A stretch of 64,000 bases of DNA. Source: Brachionus plicatilis. Its lineage: Eukaryota > Rotifera > Eurotatoria > Ploima > Brachionidae. Below, piece by piece: positions 11,863-21,862 of the stretch. Under the pieces are notes generated by a model. The model had not been told where the DNA came from. It worked only from the letters and a program-made list of their open reading frames with translations, and ran no database searches. The stretch spans positions 824,457 to 888,456 of the forward strand of contig QEOQ01000573.1 of assembly GCA_010279815.1 (NCBI GenBank), written 5' to 3'. The stretch's first letter is position 1; every line of letters begins with the position of its first letter. Both the position numbers and the translations under genes were made by a program.

Positions 11863-12560
11863 ATGGATATAAAAGTTATAAATTTGAAATTGAATTTGTG
11901 AATTAACTTAGCCTGAATTATTTAAATTATTGACTGCATACTCTTTAGGGAAAATGCCTATAAAAAATTTTGATATTGTTTATAGATTTAAATGAATGCA
12001 AATTAATAAATAGTTTTTTCTTAATTTCCTTAAAAATGTACCTAACCCTTTGCCTTCATAATGAATTGGGAACGTTTGCTGAATTCGCTGCTAATTAGTT
12101 TTGACTATGGATTTCAAAATGGATAACATTTCTAGTTCTTTTTACTAAGAACAGTGCTGCTACGATACCTGGTTCTGAGATAAATTAACGTAATTTTGCG
12201 TAAAATTACTTGTGAAAAATTACGTTAATTTACTGAATTTACCGAAAAAAAATTAAAATAATTTTTTGACTTTTCAAAGCATCAAAAATTAATTTACTAG
12301 ATTTTATGTGAAATTAAGTAAGGATCTATTTTCTGAGGCAAAAATTTAAAAATACCGATGAATTAATTTGTATCGGTATTATTCCTTTCAATTTTTTATT
12401 TGATTTTTTTTGATTTTTATGGCAAAATCATTCTATTTAATCTATAAAAACAACATTTTCAAATAAATTGTTAACTTCTTTTGAAAAATATAATCAGCTT
12501 TTGGGTACATATGGAAAGTGATGAGGATGTTTTGTGTTATTTTTTTGTTTCAATCTTGAG

Positions 12561-12725
12561 GCAAAACGAAAATAATTTTTTATTTTTACATTTTCATATT
12601 TTTAGATTTTTTGTGCAATTTTAATTTTTAATATTGTGTGAGTTTTTTTTTATTTTTTCTTAAATATTGCACAAAAAAATCTAAAAATATGAAAATGTAA
12701 AAATAAAAAATTATTTTCATTTTGC
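12561..12725. repeat. Inverted repeat, about 60-bp arms
   Basis: Left arm 12561-12620 (GGCAAAACGAAAATAATTTT onward) is the reverse complement of 12664-12725, with a loop of about 43 bp. The segment just upstream, 12160-12330, has ACGTAAAAT-type words like those in the SMU1-proximal palindrome. Confidence 0.7.
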
Positions 12726-13189
12726 CAATCTTGATCGGCTTCTGTTTTACAACAAACCCTTTACCACTAGAATGACTCGTGTTAATTATACATCGACGTT
12801 AATATTTTAAGAAAATTTCATTAGGTATTTAAGGAAGTTATTATTTTGTTCATTTAACTAAAATCTATAGTTTAATCAAAAATTATCAAAATTTAACAAC
12901 AAATTTTTCTTAAATTAGCCTTATAAAAGAGTTTAATTTTTATTTTGGTCTTTCCAGTGTCAAAGACCGATACAAATTTCTCAAATCAAAAAAAAGTTCC
13001 AAGTCTTTTTCTCTTCAACCAAAGACAAACATCCAAACCTTAACGATGCGATTAAATTTCTTTTAATTTGAATATAAAAAAATTTTTCTAAATGATCTAC
13101 TGCTTGATTTAAATTTTTTTAAACAAAATAGAAAAAATATGCGAGTTAAATTCAAACTTTTTAATTTTTTTTATGTTTTTTAAGCAAGA

Positions 13190-13270
13190 GGCTGAAAGGG
13201 AGGACTAAGTTCCATTCCAAACTGCCTGGGATTCTCTCCCAAATTATATTTAAATAAATAAAAATAAATG
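13190..13270 (+). repeat. LINE 3' tail fragment
   Basis: AGGACTAAGTTCCATTCC, a GGGA...TCCC stem, then AAATAAATAAA. Same layout as 790-872; a 5'-truncated non-LTR retrotransposon end located just 3' of the trehalase gene. Confidence 0.5.
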
Positions 13271-13353
13271 TGAGTTAACAATAGCACAATTTTTTTTATT
13301 TCCTTAAATTATTTACTAAATTAGAAATAAAGAGTAAATGAAATGGACTAGGA

Positions 13354-15132
13354 CTAAGTAAATTTTTTTATTTCAACATCAGCCATTTGTCTTTCTATGG
13401 GCTCATGCATCAAATCCTCAAAGCATTCGTCTCCACAAAGCAACAAATCCTGGACAGCTTCTTTTTCCTCAGGCTCAATCAATTTTATATCATCGCCAAA
13501 CCAGTCCAAAAATTTGATTACCACTCCATTAGTCCATCCGAAACCTTCTTGGACAATGTATTCACCACCTCCACCATACTCACCAAGCTCATCCGCAGCA
13601 TATTTTTCAAATATATAATTTGTTCTAAGCCATCCATGGTAGACTGTATTCACAAAACGCTGAGCTATGTTCAAGGCCTCGTCTTTGCGGCCCGTCAATC
13701 TCAAATAATCTACCATCCAATAATTATATGGCGCCCAAACATTCGGAAAATCCCACTGCTGCTTTGATTCTATATTGGACACAGGTATTCCACTAACATG
13801 GTTAAACAACATTGATCTATATCTTCTCATTATTATATCTGGATCAACTGGTGCCTTCACTCCACTCCACAATGGACTTAAGTCTGATATATACAAAAAA
13901 TTGCTACTCACCCCATTATGTTTTAAATTAAAATCTCCCCAAGTATTTAATTTTTTGTTCCAAAACACTTTATTAATAGCCTTGTGACGCCTCTTAATGG
14001 CACGCTCATAATAGCCACTTTTTTCACTGTTCAAAATTTTATGAAATTTAAACAAACTTGTTTCGTTCATGAACATTATGGAATTTAAATCAACTGGAAT
14101 TATATTCTTTATCTGAATTGTCTTTATGTCGCATGGATTTTCCAACCATCTTGAACTAAAATCCCAGCCTGACTCAGTGGCTGTTATGATATTTGAAAAG
14201 TATTCTTCTTTGTTGCTGTGATTCTGGGCATTTAAATAATCTTCGGAATACGATTCCGGTCTTGGATTAAAACTTTTTACTTTGTACAAATTAAGCCGAA
14301 AATTTTCACCTCCTAGGTCCAGTATTATGGATTTATTGTTCATCCAATACTCATACTCAGTGTCCAAGCTTTCTATGCAGTCTGTCAGAAACTGAACATC
14401 ACCGGTCTCTCTGAAATAAGCCTCGACCATTTGAATTAGCAGTGGAGGCTGGCTTCTGTTCAGATAGTACATTCTAGATCCGTTTGGTACGAAGCCATTT
14501 ACTTTTACAACATCAATGAAATTTTCAATAATTCCTTTTGCTGTCTTGGTCATGCCAGAGCTGAGCAGGCCTTCGATGCACCAAAATGTGTCCCAGTAAT
14601 AGTATTCAATAAATCTTCCGCCTGGAACAATAAAGGAATTCTTGGAAAACAAGGCTGTAGATGTGCAATCGGTGCAGACTCGGGTCCTGTCGAAATTTCT
14701 GATCAGCATCTTCCATTTAGAGTTGAGATAGCCTCCGAAATTGAGGAGGTTTTTGTCATTTAGTTTTGCCAAGAATGGAGCATGCTCGAACCAGTCGTTT
14801 GGTTCAACTTGGACCAAATCGTGGCCCACTTCGTGGAAGTTTTCGTCAAGAAATTTTTTTATTTCTTCAATGGAAGGCGAGTCGCCAAGTTTATTAAAGT
14901 TGGATATCACTACTTCCTCACCATATTTGGTAACCATGTCCACAAATGTTTTGCTGTCTTTGTACACTTTGCTCATTTGGATGATGTGCAAAAGCCTCTC
15001 GTTGCCAATGATCAGGCTCTTTTTCAGCGAGCTTATGTCCGAAAAAGAGCGACATTTGCGCATGGAGCAACACCGGCTTGTACAAGTATATTTATCAACA
15101 CATTTCAGCATTTTGATCAAATTTTGTAACAT
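13354..15132 (-). CDS. Trehalase (glycoside hydrolase family 37)
   Basis: A single uninterrupted reading frame of 592 residues. It carries both family signatures: PGGRFIEYYYWDTFW at residues 170-184 and QQWDFPNVWAP at 458-468. It also has the glycine-rich YGGGGEY at 519-525, ESGWDFSSRW near 320 (the Asp that acts as general acid in the family), and QEGFGWTNG at 528-536 (the Glu that acts as base). The enzyme hydrolyses trehalose to two glucose molecules with inversion. The first 30 residues are Cys/Lys-rich and do not form a clear signal peptide, and no C-terminal membrane anchor is visible. This copy may be cytosolic, or an upstream signal exon may be missing from this model. Being intronless among spliced neighbours, it could descend from a retrocopy. 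The open frame has no defects. Confidence 0.93.
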   Translation of the reverse strand: MLQNLIKMLKCVDKYTCTSRCCSMRKCRSFSDISSLKKSLIIGNERLLHIIQMSKVYKDSKTFVDMVTKYGEEVVISNFNKLGDSPSIEEIKKFLDENFHEVGHDLVQVEPNDWFEHAPFLAKLNDKNLLNFGGYLNSKWKMLIRNFDRTRVCTDCTSTALFSKNSFIVPGGRFIEYYYWDTFWCIEGLLSSGMTKTAKGIIENFIDVVKVNGFVPNGSRMYYLNRSQPPLLIQMVEAYFRETGDVQFLTDCIESLDTEYEYWMNNKSIILDLGGENFRLNLYKVKSFNPRPESYSEDYLNAQNHSNKEEYFSNIITATESGWDFSSRWLENPCDIKTIQIKNIIPVDLNSIMFMNETSLFKFHKILNSEKSGYYERAIKRRHKAINKVFWNKKLNTWGDFNLKHNGVSSNFLYISDLSPLWSGVKAPVDPDIIMRRYRSMLFNHVSGIPVSNIESKQQWDFPNVWAPYNYWMVDYLRLTGRKDEALNIAQRFVNTVYHGWLRTNYIFEKYAADELGEYGGGGEYIVQEGFGWTNGVVIKFLDWFGDDIKLIEPEEKEAVQDLLLCGDECFEDLMHEPIERQMADVEIKKFT

Positions 15133-15350
15133 TTGAAGCTATTTAAATTGTAAACTGTGTCAAAGAAAATTTTTAGTCATCCATTTAGCAGAACAAAATA
15201 AGCAAGTGTTTATTTTTAAGATTATTAAAAGATAAAAATAGCTTGATTTGCACCAATTTTTTCTCATGCTTCATTTTGAATGTCTTCTGTGCTCTTGAAA
15301 GAAAGTTTTAAGAAAAATTTAAATTCACCTAAAAGCCGAGATTTTTTTTC

Positions 15351-15821
15351 AATTTTGGGCCTGGACAAAAGTTTGACCACTTGATCACAAAATTTACTTT
15401 AAAATATCTTCAGTAAAAAATATGAACACATGATCTTGAAATTGACTATTAAAATTTACATGGTCAATTTTTTTCAATTCAAAAATAAATGGAATTTCTG
15501 GGTACAAAACTCCAATGTTCATCAAAAATTTTTAGCTGATTTAAAGGGTCGATCTGAAGGAATCCATCTAAATCCATTTAATTTTGAATTGAAAAAAATT
15601 TCATAAAAAAAATTTGTATCGAATGAAATATGTAATAAAAGTGGTCTCAAAATTGACTTGAAAATTTCAGAAAAAAAAAATAAATTTTTTTTATTCATAA
15701 AATTTACTATGTAAATTTTAATAGTCAATTTCAAGATTATGTGTTCATTTTTTTACTGAAGATTTTATTAAAGTAAATTTTGTGATCAGGTGGTCCAACT
15801 TTTGACTAGACCCTAAAATTT
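15351..15821. mobile_element. Palindromic MITE
   Basis: Left end AATTTTGGGCCTGGACAAAA pairs with the right end (read in reverse AATTTTAGGGTCTAGTCAAAA). Further inside, ATCTTGAAATTGACTATTAA pairs with its complement near 15720. The centre is also self-complementary (CCATTTAATTTTGAATTG). No ORF. Confidence 0.75.
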
Positions 15822-16042
15822 AAGCAAAGAGGCCAAATCTTAAAAGTTTATATGTTGTCGTAAAATTTTATGTTTTTGATACTTAACGTAAATTCAATTA
15901 ATTTTGTTTAATTTTCTCTTTGTAATTTAGTGAATTTATTTGCCAAATTGAAGTTCATTTGTTTAATATTTAAGTAAATAAAAAATTATGCAAATTTTTA
16001 TCTAAATTGAAAAAAAACATCATAATAATAATAATTAAAAAT

Positions 16043-16534
16043 ATGCAAGTTACTGTAGTAAAAGAATTTAAACTTTTAGGAGTTACAATTGACAATAAGT
16101 TAACCTTCAGTAAACATGCATTTTTTGATAAAGACTTTAATACCATAAACAATTTCTTAGAAAAATATAATTTAATTTCCTTTTAACATCGTTTTTTATC
16201 AAAATTATTAACTTTTTCATTTAACCTTATGAAATTTAATAATGCACCTACAATCTTAAAAGATCAACTTCAAACAAATTATTCAAGAAAATTAAAATAG
16301 AATTTACGGAATTCGGATAAATTGGTGCAAAATGGAGCTAGATCAAAATTTGGTAAAATGACATTTTCTTATTTTTTTCCAAAATTAATTAATAATTTTG
16401 TTATTGAAAAAATCAATTTAACTTTTAATCACTTTAAAATGTCTGTATTTAATAATATAAACCTAATTTACAAAAAAGCGTGTAAATTATTCAATAAATT
16501 TGATTTATTTTACAAAAATTTTAAATTTAAATGA
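16043..16534 (+). pseudogene. LINE reverse transcriptase C-terminal remnant
   Basis: Starts near MQVTVVKEFKLLGVTIDNKL, the post-catalytic part of non-LTR reverse transcriptases (FKYLGVxID-type motif). After stops and an apparent deletion it continues NGARSKFGKMTFSYFFPKLI and ends HFKMSVFNNINL..., the usual extreme C-terminus of CR1/Jockey-type elements. A TTAATAATTAAATAAATG tail follows. No catalytic region remains. Confidence 0.7.
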
Positions 16535-18290
16535 AAAAATTTGATTTAAATTAGATTTCTTATATTCTTTATTTTTTATTTTTATGTAAAACTTGAATTT
16601 TATTTTAAAAAAAGAATATTTTGTACTTTATTTTTATTTTTTTTAATAATTAAATAAATGAAGTGTTGATCAGTCTTGTAAAAGATAAGGGCACTAGCCT
16701 GTTGATTAACCTTGAATATAGAATTAATAATTTTTAATTGAAATTAAGATATCATTTAAAGCGTTTATTTGCGTTTATTTGAGTCAATTTGAAAAAAATA
16801 TTTGTTTTTTTTTTCAAGATATTAAACATTTAATGTTCAATTAAAAAAGCTTTTTTCATCATTTTTATTGAGATTTTAATTTATTCAATTTTGATCATGT
16901 GATCATGATAATTAACTTCTTTATAATCATATTCTGGTTTTATATCCAAAAAGTATTTTCTATTTTGGAAATTTTTTTTTATTTATCTCAAAATTTTTAC
17001 TTTTTTGTCTATGAGGCTTGAATTAATAAATAATAATAATAATAATTTAATTCAAGTTGCCAATTTATTTCTGAAAAAAACAGGAAAGGGTAAATTAGCT
17101 TCAATTACTATTTTACCTGGAATTATTAAATTAAATTATTCAAATATTTGCAGCTTAAAAAATCTACAAGTTTTGACTTATTGTCAATGAGTCCAGAAGA
17201 AATCAGTACGGACAAAGAGTCAAACCAAAAGGCGATTTTTTCTATTTGTATCAAAATTTCTGATTGAATAACTAAAAATGCAGAACCAAAAAATAATTTT
17301 TCATAATCTTTCTAACAAATTTTTTTAATTTTCTATTGCGTGAAAAATTCTTAGCTCTTCATTTATTTTTCTTGAGTTAAAAAAAAAAAGATCAAAAAAT
17401 TGAATTTTATGATCCTGAACAAAAAGAAGTCCATTAAATTTATTTTAATAAATATAAATTTTAATAAAATAAATTTATTTTTGCTAAATATTTTAAATTT
17501 TTTAAAAGATTAATAAAACCAAATTAAAATCTCACTATTTATTTATTCAAGTCAATAAATATTTTTTTATGATTAAAAGCCGAAACCATGTAGGAAAAAA
17601 AACGTGTAAAATTTTTGTCAGTAGATAAATCGTTCTTTAAATAAATTTTTTTTTCATAATAATAGATAAAAGTTTTAAGTAGTAGATATTTATTTGTTTG
17701 ATGTAGATACTCCAAAATAAATAGAAAATACAAAAAAATTATGAATTTGATTATTGACCAACAACTTTGGCATAAAGTTCTTTATTTTGGGAGAGTGAAG
17801 TTGGGAGCAATTTTTATCTGGAGCAGAGCAATTAATTTAAAATTGTATTCAATTCGAGTTTATTAATAAATAAAAATTGTTTTAATTTATATTTTTCAAA
17901 TATTACAAAAATTAAATTCTTTATCGTTAATTTAAATTGTAAAAATTGAGCTAATTAAACTTTGATGATAAAAACAACATCTGCAAAGCATGATCCACTG
18001 AATTCAACAAAAACAAATTAATTTTGATTAAGACAGGAAATATTAATGATTAAAAAATATTAATATTTGAGATTTTTATTTTGTTGTTTCTATGATCTAT
18101 TCAAATTGGATTTTTTTTGCAATTTTTATATTTATTTTATTTAAATGTTAAAATTATATAATTTTTTTTAAATAATTTTAAATTTGGTGGTTAAATTTGT
18201 AAAGAAATACAGCCAACATGCTTAGATAAGTTTTTTTTTAAAGTTATTGAAAATTAAAAAAAGCAAAAAATTTAATTTTCCAATTCTAAA
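16535..18290. other. Gene-free AT-rich interval
   Basis: No gene, RNA or structured repeat recognised. Short open frames here show no conserved motif. Confidence 0.4.
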
Positions 18291-18300
18291 TTAACTTACG

Positions 18301-18395
18301 GTATGACGGTTATCTTGCCTGGTTATCTACTTGGATCAAGAGTGATTATGTTGAAGCTGGAATAGCTCGGTGTAGTGGACCACCCATACTTTCAA
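18301..18395 (+). repeat. 5S rRNA-like fragment, possible SINE3 piece
   Basis: GCCTGGTTATCTACTTGGAT resembles the internal promoter (box C) region of 5S rRNA, and GCTGGAATAGCTCGGTGTAG resembles its 3' part, with an altered middle. The 5' half of 5S is not recognisable. A higher-GC patch of unknown nature continues to about 18520. It could be the head of a 5S-derived SINE or a decayed 5S pseudogene. Confidence 0.4.
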
Positions 18396-18560
18396 ACAAA
18401 CTTATCCTCATAACTCAAACATACATTTTCACGTGTTCATGTTATTGTACAGCCGCTACAATAGCTACCTGGAACGCCAATCCATCTGTCAGACTGACTT
18501 TGGCATATGACTAACAATAATTGAATGAATAAATTAAAATATTTAAAGAAAATAATAATA

Positions 18561-18958
18561 GGGCTACTAAGCAACATAAAAATTTAAATCATACAAAAAA
18601 TAAAAGAAAGAGGAAAGAGAATCAAAATAATAAATGAATTTCTAAAATATTTAAAAGAAACAAAGCCGTTGAATTTATTTAACAATTTGTCGAAGAATTA
18701 CCTTTATTTAATCTGGTAGATGAAAAAAATATTGAGGAATTTAATTTTAGTGGAAACAGGATCAAAAGAATACATTATAAAAAAATTCATTTATTCTTTT
18801 GATCCTGTTTCCTCTAAGATCTAAATTTTTTCTCCAGCTTCATATTCCAATTCCATTTTTCTTTATTTTTTGTTTGATTTTACTAAATTTTTTATGCTTT
18901 ACCGTTTTTCTTATTTTTTTGTTTCTTGCATTTAAATTTTTATGTTGGTTGGTAGCCC
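18561..18958. repeat. Fold-back repeat
   Basis: GGGCTA at 18561 and TAGCCC at 18953-18958 bound two complementary arms that include ACATAAAAATTTAAAT. Near the centre, GGAAACAGGATCAAAAGAATA pairs with its complement across about 20 bp. The long hydrophobic open frame over the right arm is an AT-run artefact. Confidence 0.65.
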
Positions 18959-19184
18959 TTTTATTTTTTTTTTGGAATATTTTAAGTTGTTGATTCATTT
19001 ATTATTGAAATTTATAATCTTGCATTATTAATTTTCGGATTAATAATTAATAAAAAGATGATTAAACATGAGATGATTGTTAGATAAAAAATCACTGAAG
19101 TTAGCGTTGTAAGCTTGACAAGGATGTTTAAAACAGAAATTTTATCCATCTTTTATATTTTGAGTAGTGTTGAGTAACGGATGA

Positions 19185-19535
19185 GGGTTCACCGGAAGGC
19201 TCCGGAAAAAAATCAACGGAAGGTTAAACGGAGGAGCGTAAACGGAGCGGTTGAACTTCCGGAATGACACCGTACGGAACGGAGATATAAACAATAATCG
19301 GAGACGAAAGCTGGAACGGAGAAAAATTCCGGAGACGGAAACGGAAAAGGGTAAATGCACGGAGCCTACGGATTTAACGGAGTCTTTAACGGAGAATACG
19401 AACGGAGCGGAGACGCAAACGGAGAAACCCGAACGGAGCGGAGACGCAAACGGAGAACCCAAACGGAGCGGGGACCGAAACGGAGGACCAAAACAGAGAG
19501 GAGAAATAAACCGAAGAGAACAACGGAAATCGAGC
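19185..19535. repeat. Degenerate ACGGAG minisatellite
   Basis: Dozens of variants of ACGGAG, with a longer unit about GAACGGAGCGGAGACGCAAA seen twice. It forms a GC-rich island in very AT-rich DNA. Open frames exist in several phases on both strands because the repeat lacks stops; none looks like a protein. The left boundary AGTGTTGAGTAACGG resembles hAT-type termini, but no target duplication was found. Confidence 0.75.
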
Positions 19536-19569
19536 ACTTGACCAAAGTTTGCAAAATAAAGGGCTATCG

Positions 19570-20262
19570 GTTTTTTAATACCTCAAATTTATTAAAAATT
19601 ACCTCTAATTTGTCAAAAAATACCTCAAAATATTAATAAAAGTGTCAAAAAAAATGAAACCAACCCTTTTAATTAAAAAAATACCTATTTATTAAAAAAT
19701 CAAATAAATTATATAAATGTCTATCTAATTGATTAAAGTTTGTGCAAGGCTAAAAAAATGTGCATTTGACATTGTTGCTATGGATTTACCAATTCAACCG
19801 AATCGTAAACGTGGTGCCCCAGAAAAAAATAAACCAGCTCTAATAATACAACCATCAGATTCAGTTGGCGGTGGTGGAGATCCAAAAGGCATCTCTTATG
19901 ATGATGATGATTTAACCGAAGTTGTGCCTAATACTCAAAAAAAACAAAAAACATTCAATCAAGAATCTACTCAAAATAATGAATCTAAAACATGTGAAAA
20001 ATGTGGCTTAATTATGAAAAAAAAAGATATTTTTATTGTGATAATTGTTAATTTTTTTTATTTTTAGAGGTGAGTATTAACTTTTTGCGGTTTTATAATG
20101 AAATTGCTTTCTTTTTTTTTTAAATTGATGTAATTTTTTTTTATTTGAATACTTTTTTTATATTTTGCTTCTTTTTTAATAAAAAAATAGTCTTTTATTA
20201 AATTTGAGGTAAATTTTATTAAATTTGAGGTAAATTTTAATAAATTTGAGGTACTAAAAAAC
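19570..20262. mobile_element. TIR element with three terminal iterons and a zinc-ribbon gene (copy 1)
   Basis: Both ends begin GTTTTTTAATACCTC / GTTTTTTAGTACCTC. Each contains three iterations of a motif close to ACCTCAAATTTATTAAAA (left 19579-19637, right 20195-20254, inverted). The 693-bp interior carries one small gene (19780-20067). The same plan (iterated termini, small acidic protein with a C-terminal CxxC pair) occurs at 59640-60465 with a different iteron (ACCACAATTTTCTAAAAT). It matches no transposon superfamily that I can name; there is no DDE-like domain. Confidence 0.7.
19780..20067 (+). pseudogene. Small acidic zinc-ribbon protein of TIR element, likely frameshifted
   Basis: ATG at 19780 begins MDLPIQPNRKRGAPEKNKP (basic, possible nuclear signal). 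An acidic DDDDLTEVV segment, KKQKTF, and a CEKCG motif near the C-terminus follow. Directly after the Cys pair there is a run of nine A residues. In the next frame the sequence continues with Tyr-rich residues, a second Cys pair (YFYCDNC) and an immediate stop. This suggests one base has been lost in the run and that the original protein ended in a four-Cys zinc ribbon. The related ORF at 59939 has CEN, then a stop, then GSKMTKRRYWACPNKCG. Role unknown: a DNA-binding accessory factor or a transposase-derived fragment are both possible. Confidence 0.55.
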
Positions 20263-21166
20263 TTTATTTACTAATATTATAGCGATTGAGTCGGCTCAAT
20301 TAAATGCTCTAAAACAATGCCAAAATATTCCTTCCACCTTTCAAATAATAAATTGATTTCTCAATATAATATAAAAGCCTTACTTCGGAACAACCTTGTA
20401 AGTACATCTATTAAAAAAAATTTGGTTTAGCAAACTTAAAAAAAAGGCAAACAAGAAAGTTGAAGAAATATAATATATATAGAATAATATTACTATATGA
20501 ATATTAATATTTTAAATGTTCAAATATTAAAAAATATTTTACATTATCTTGATTTTATATTTTATTCTGAAGAAGCTTTAGATTTTAATTAGGAATTTTA
20601 TCATTAGTTTGTATCTTATAATTGAATAACGACTATAAATATTTAGCTAAGAAAATCAAATTAAAAATCAACATTCTTTTAATTTTGACAAAACATGAAT
20701 AAAAAATTGTAAACTAATTGTATAACTAGTTGTATAAAAGAAAAGATTCTAAAGAATAATTAAAATATTCCAAATATTTTTTTGAAAAGTAGAAAATTGG
20801 CAAGAATAAAATCAAATATTGAATAAGATTTTTTGTAAGTGTACTTTAAAAGTTGGGGAGGTAGGGAGGTGAATGCGCCTCCTCCGTGGCTTGTTAAAAT
20901 CTAAAAAAATAAATCTAATTTAGAATTTTTTAAACAAAAGATTTTTTAACTTATCGTCATTTAAATGTTGTTAATAAGACGATATTCTTATTATATTTTT
21001 TTAAAAATTATTTTAATCGAAACTATCAGTTTCAAATTTAACAAAATCCATCATCAAGTTCCATATCCTACTTGCAACACTCTGAATATAGTCAGTATCG
21101 AGTTTTAAGTTCGCATTTTGGCAACTTAAACTCGAAACTGCTTTTATTTAAAGTTCGAATGTCTGA
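20263..21166. other. Gene-free interval
   Basis: No gene recognised. The C-terminal synthase exon expected downstream (minus strand) of the N-terminal exon at 21167-21862 is not here. A short segment at 20281-20400 has slightly higher GC and an AG-bounded open stretch, but no recognisable protein. Confidence 0.4.
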
Positions 21167-21862
21167 CTAAAAGGTAATGAAAAAAAAATAAAAAAAAAGA
21201 ACCTCATAAGATGAGGTGCATGAAATGTTCACAAACTTCTGAATACAACGACCGATCTCCACGTCTTCATGCTTAGTTTCGATAAGTTTTTTGGAACAAA
21301 AATTCAAATAGGGTCCCAATTTTCTTAGGGTTTCTCTTGATATTATAATTCCGGGACCACCCATGCAATATGGTTTTAACTCAGAAATCTGATAACCAGG
21401 TTGGCCAATATAGAAAAGCTGGTTAGAATCTAGACGCTTCAAAAATTGTTTCAATTTGTCTAATTTAATATACACATCATCATCAGCCCTTAAAAACCAT
21501 TCGTAGGAATCGAGGTAATTTTCATAAAGAAATTTGAGCATTGTGAACGCTTTTTTTTGTGGTGGATACGAATCATCAGTTTTTGGTAAAAAAACAACTG
21601 GTAAAGTTGTTTCAATTTGTTTTGATTGTGAAAAATATAAAATGTGTTCATAATTGTTAGCCCATGTTTCGTTTATAGCTTTTGCTCGGGTGTGAATTAA
21701 ATTATTTGCTGTTAATACTGAAACATGTAGAAATCCTGAGGTTTTGCATACAGAGTTGAGTTTTAAAGTTCTTAGGCCATTGGGAAGTTGAAAATATCCC
21801 AAAATAAATCCAATAATCGTTCCAGTAATAAATTTTAAAAATAGAGCAAAAGTTAAATTCAT
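21167..21862 (-). pseudogene. Chondroitin synthase N-terminal exon only (unit 1)
   Basis: 231 residues: an N-terminal membrane anchor (about 5-23), a GT31-type beta-3-glucuronyltransferase domain with FLRADDDVYIKL (the metal-binding DDD), YCMGGPGIIISRETL, and HEDVEIGRCIQKF. Unit 2 and unit 3 synthases continue after SYK/SFR into a second exon with the GalNAc-transferase domain. Here the frame enters a poly-T run after SSYE and ends, and no second exon is found before 19 kb. All recognisable residues of the first domain are intact, so this could be a recent truncation or a stand-alone half-enzyme. I favour a truncated copy. Confidence 0.8.

Noticed and set aside
11588..11901. Two overlapping 60-70 residue frames downstream of SMU1
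   Set aside because: They lie within the family A palindromic MITE and have no conserved features.
17005..17190. A 61-residue frame with KKTGKGKLASITILPG
   Set aside because: Short, preceded by an AAT microsatellite, with no recognised family; could be decayed LINE sequence but unsupported.
18799..18993. A hydrophobic Phe/Leu-rich open frame resembling membrane segments
   Set aside because: It lies on one arm of a fold-back repeat and arises from T-rich sequence; no homologous motif or proper gene context.
19142..19636. Several overlapping open frames on both strands in the ACGGAG region
   Set aside because: A hexamer repeat without stop triplets is open in many frames; translations are low-complexity.
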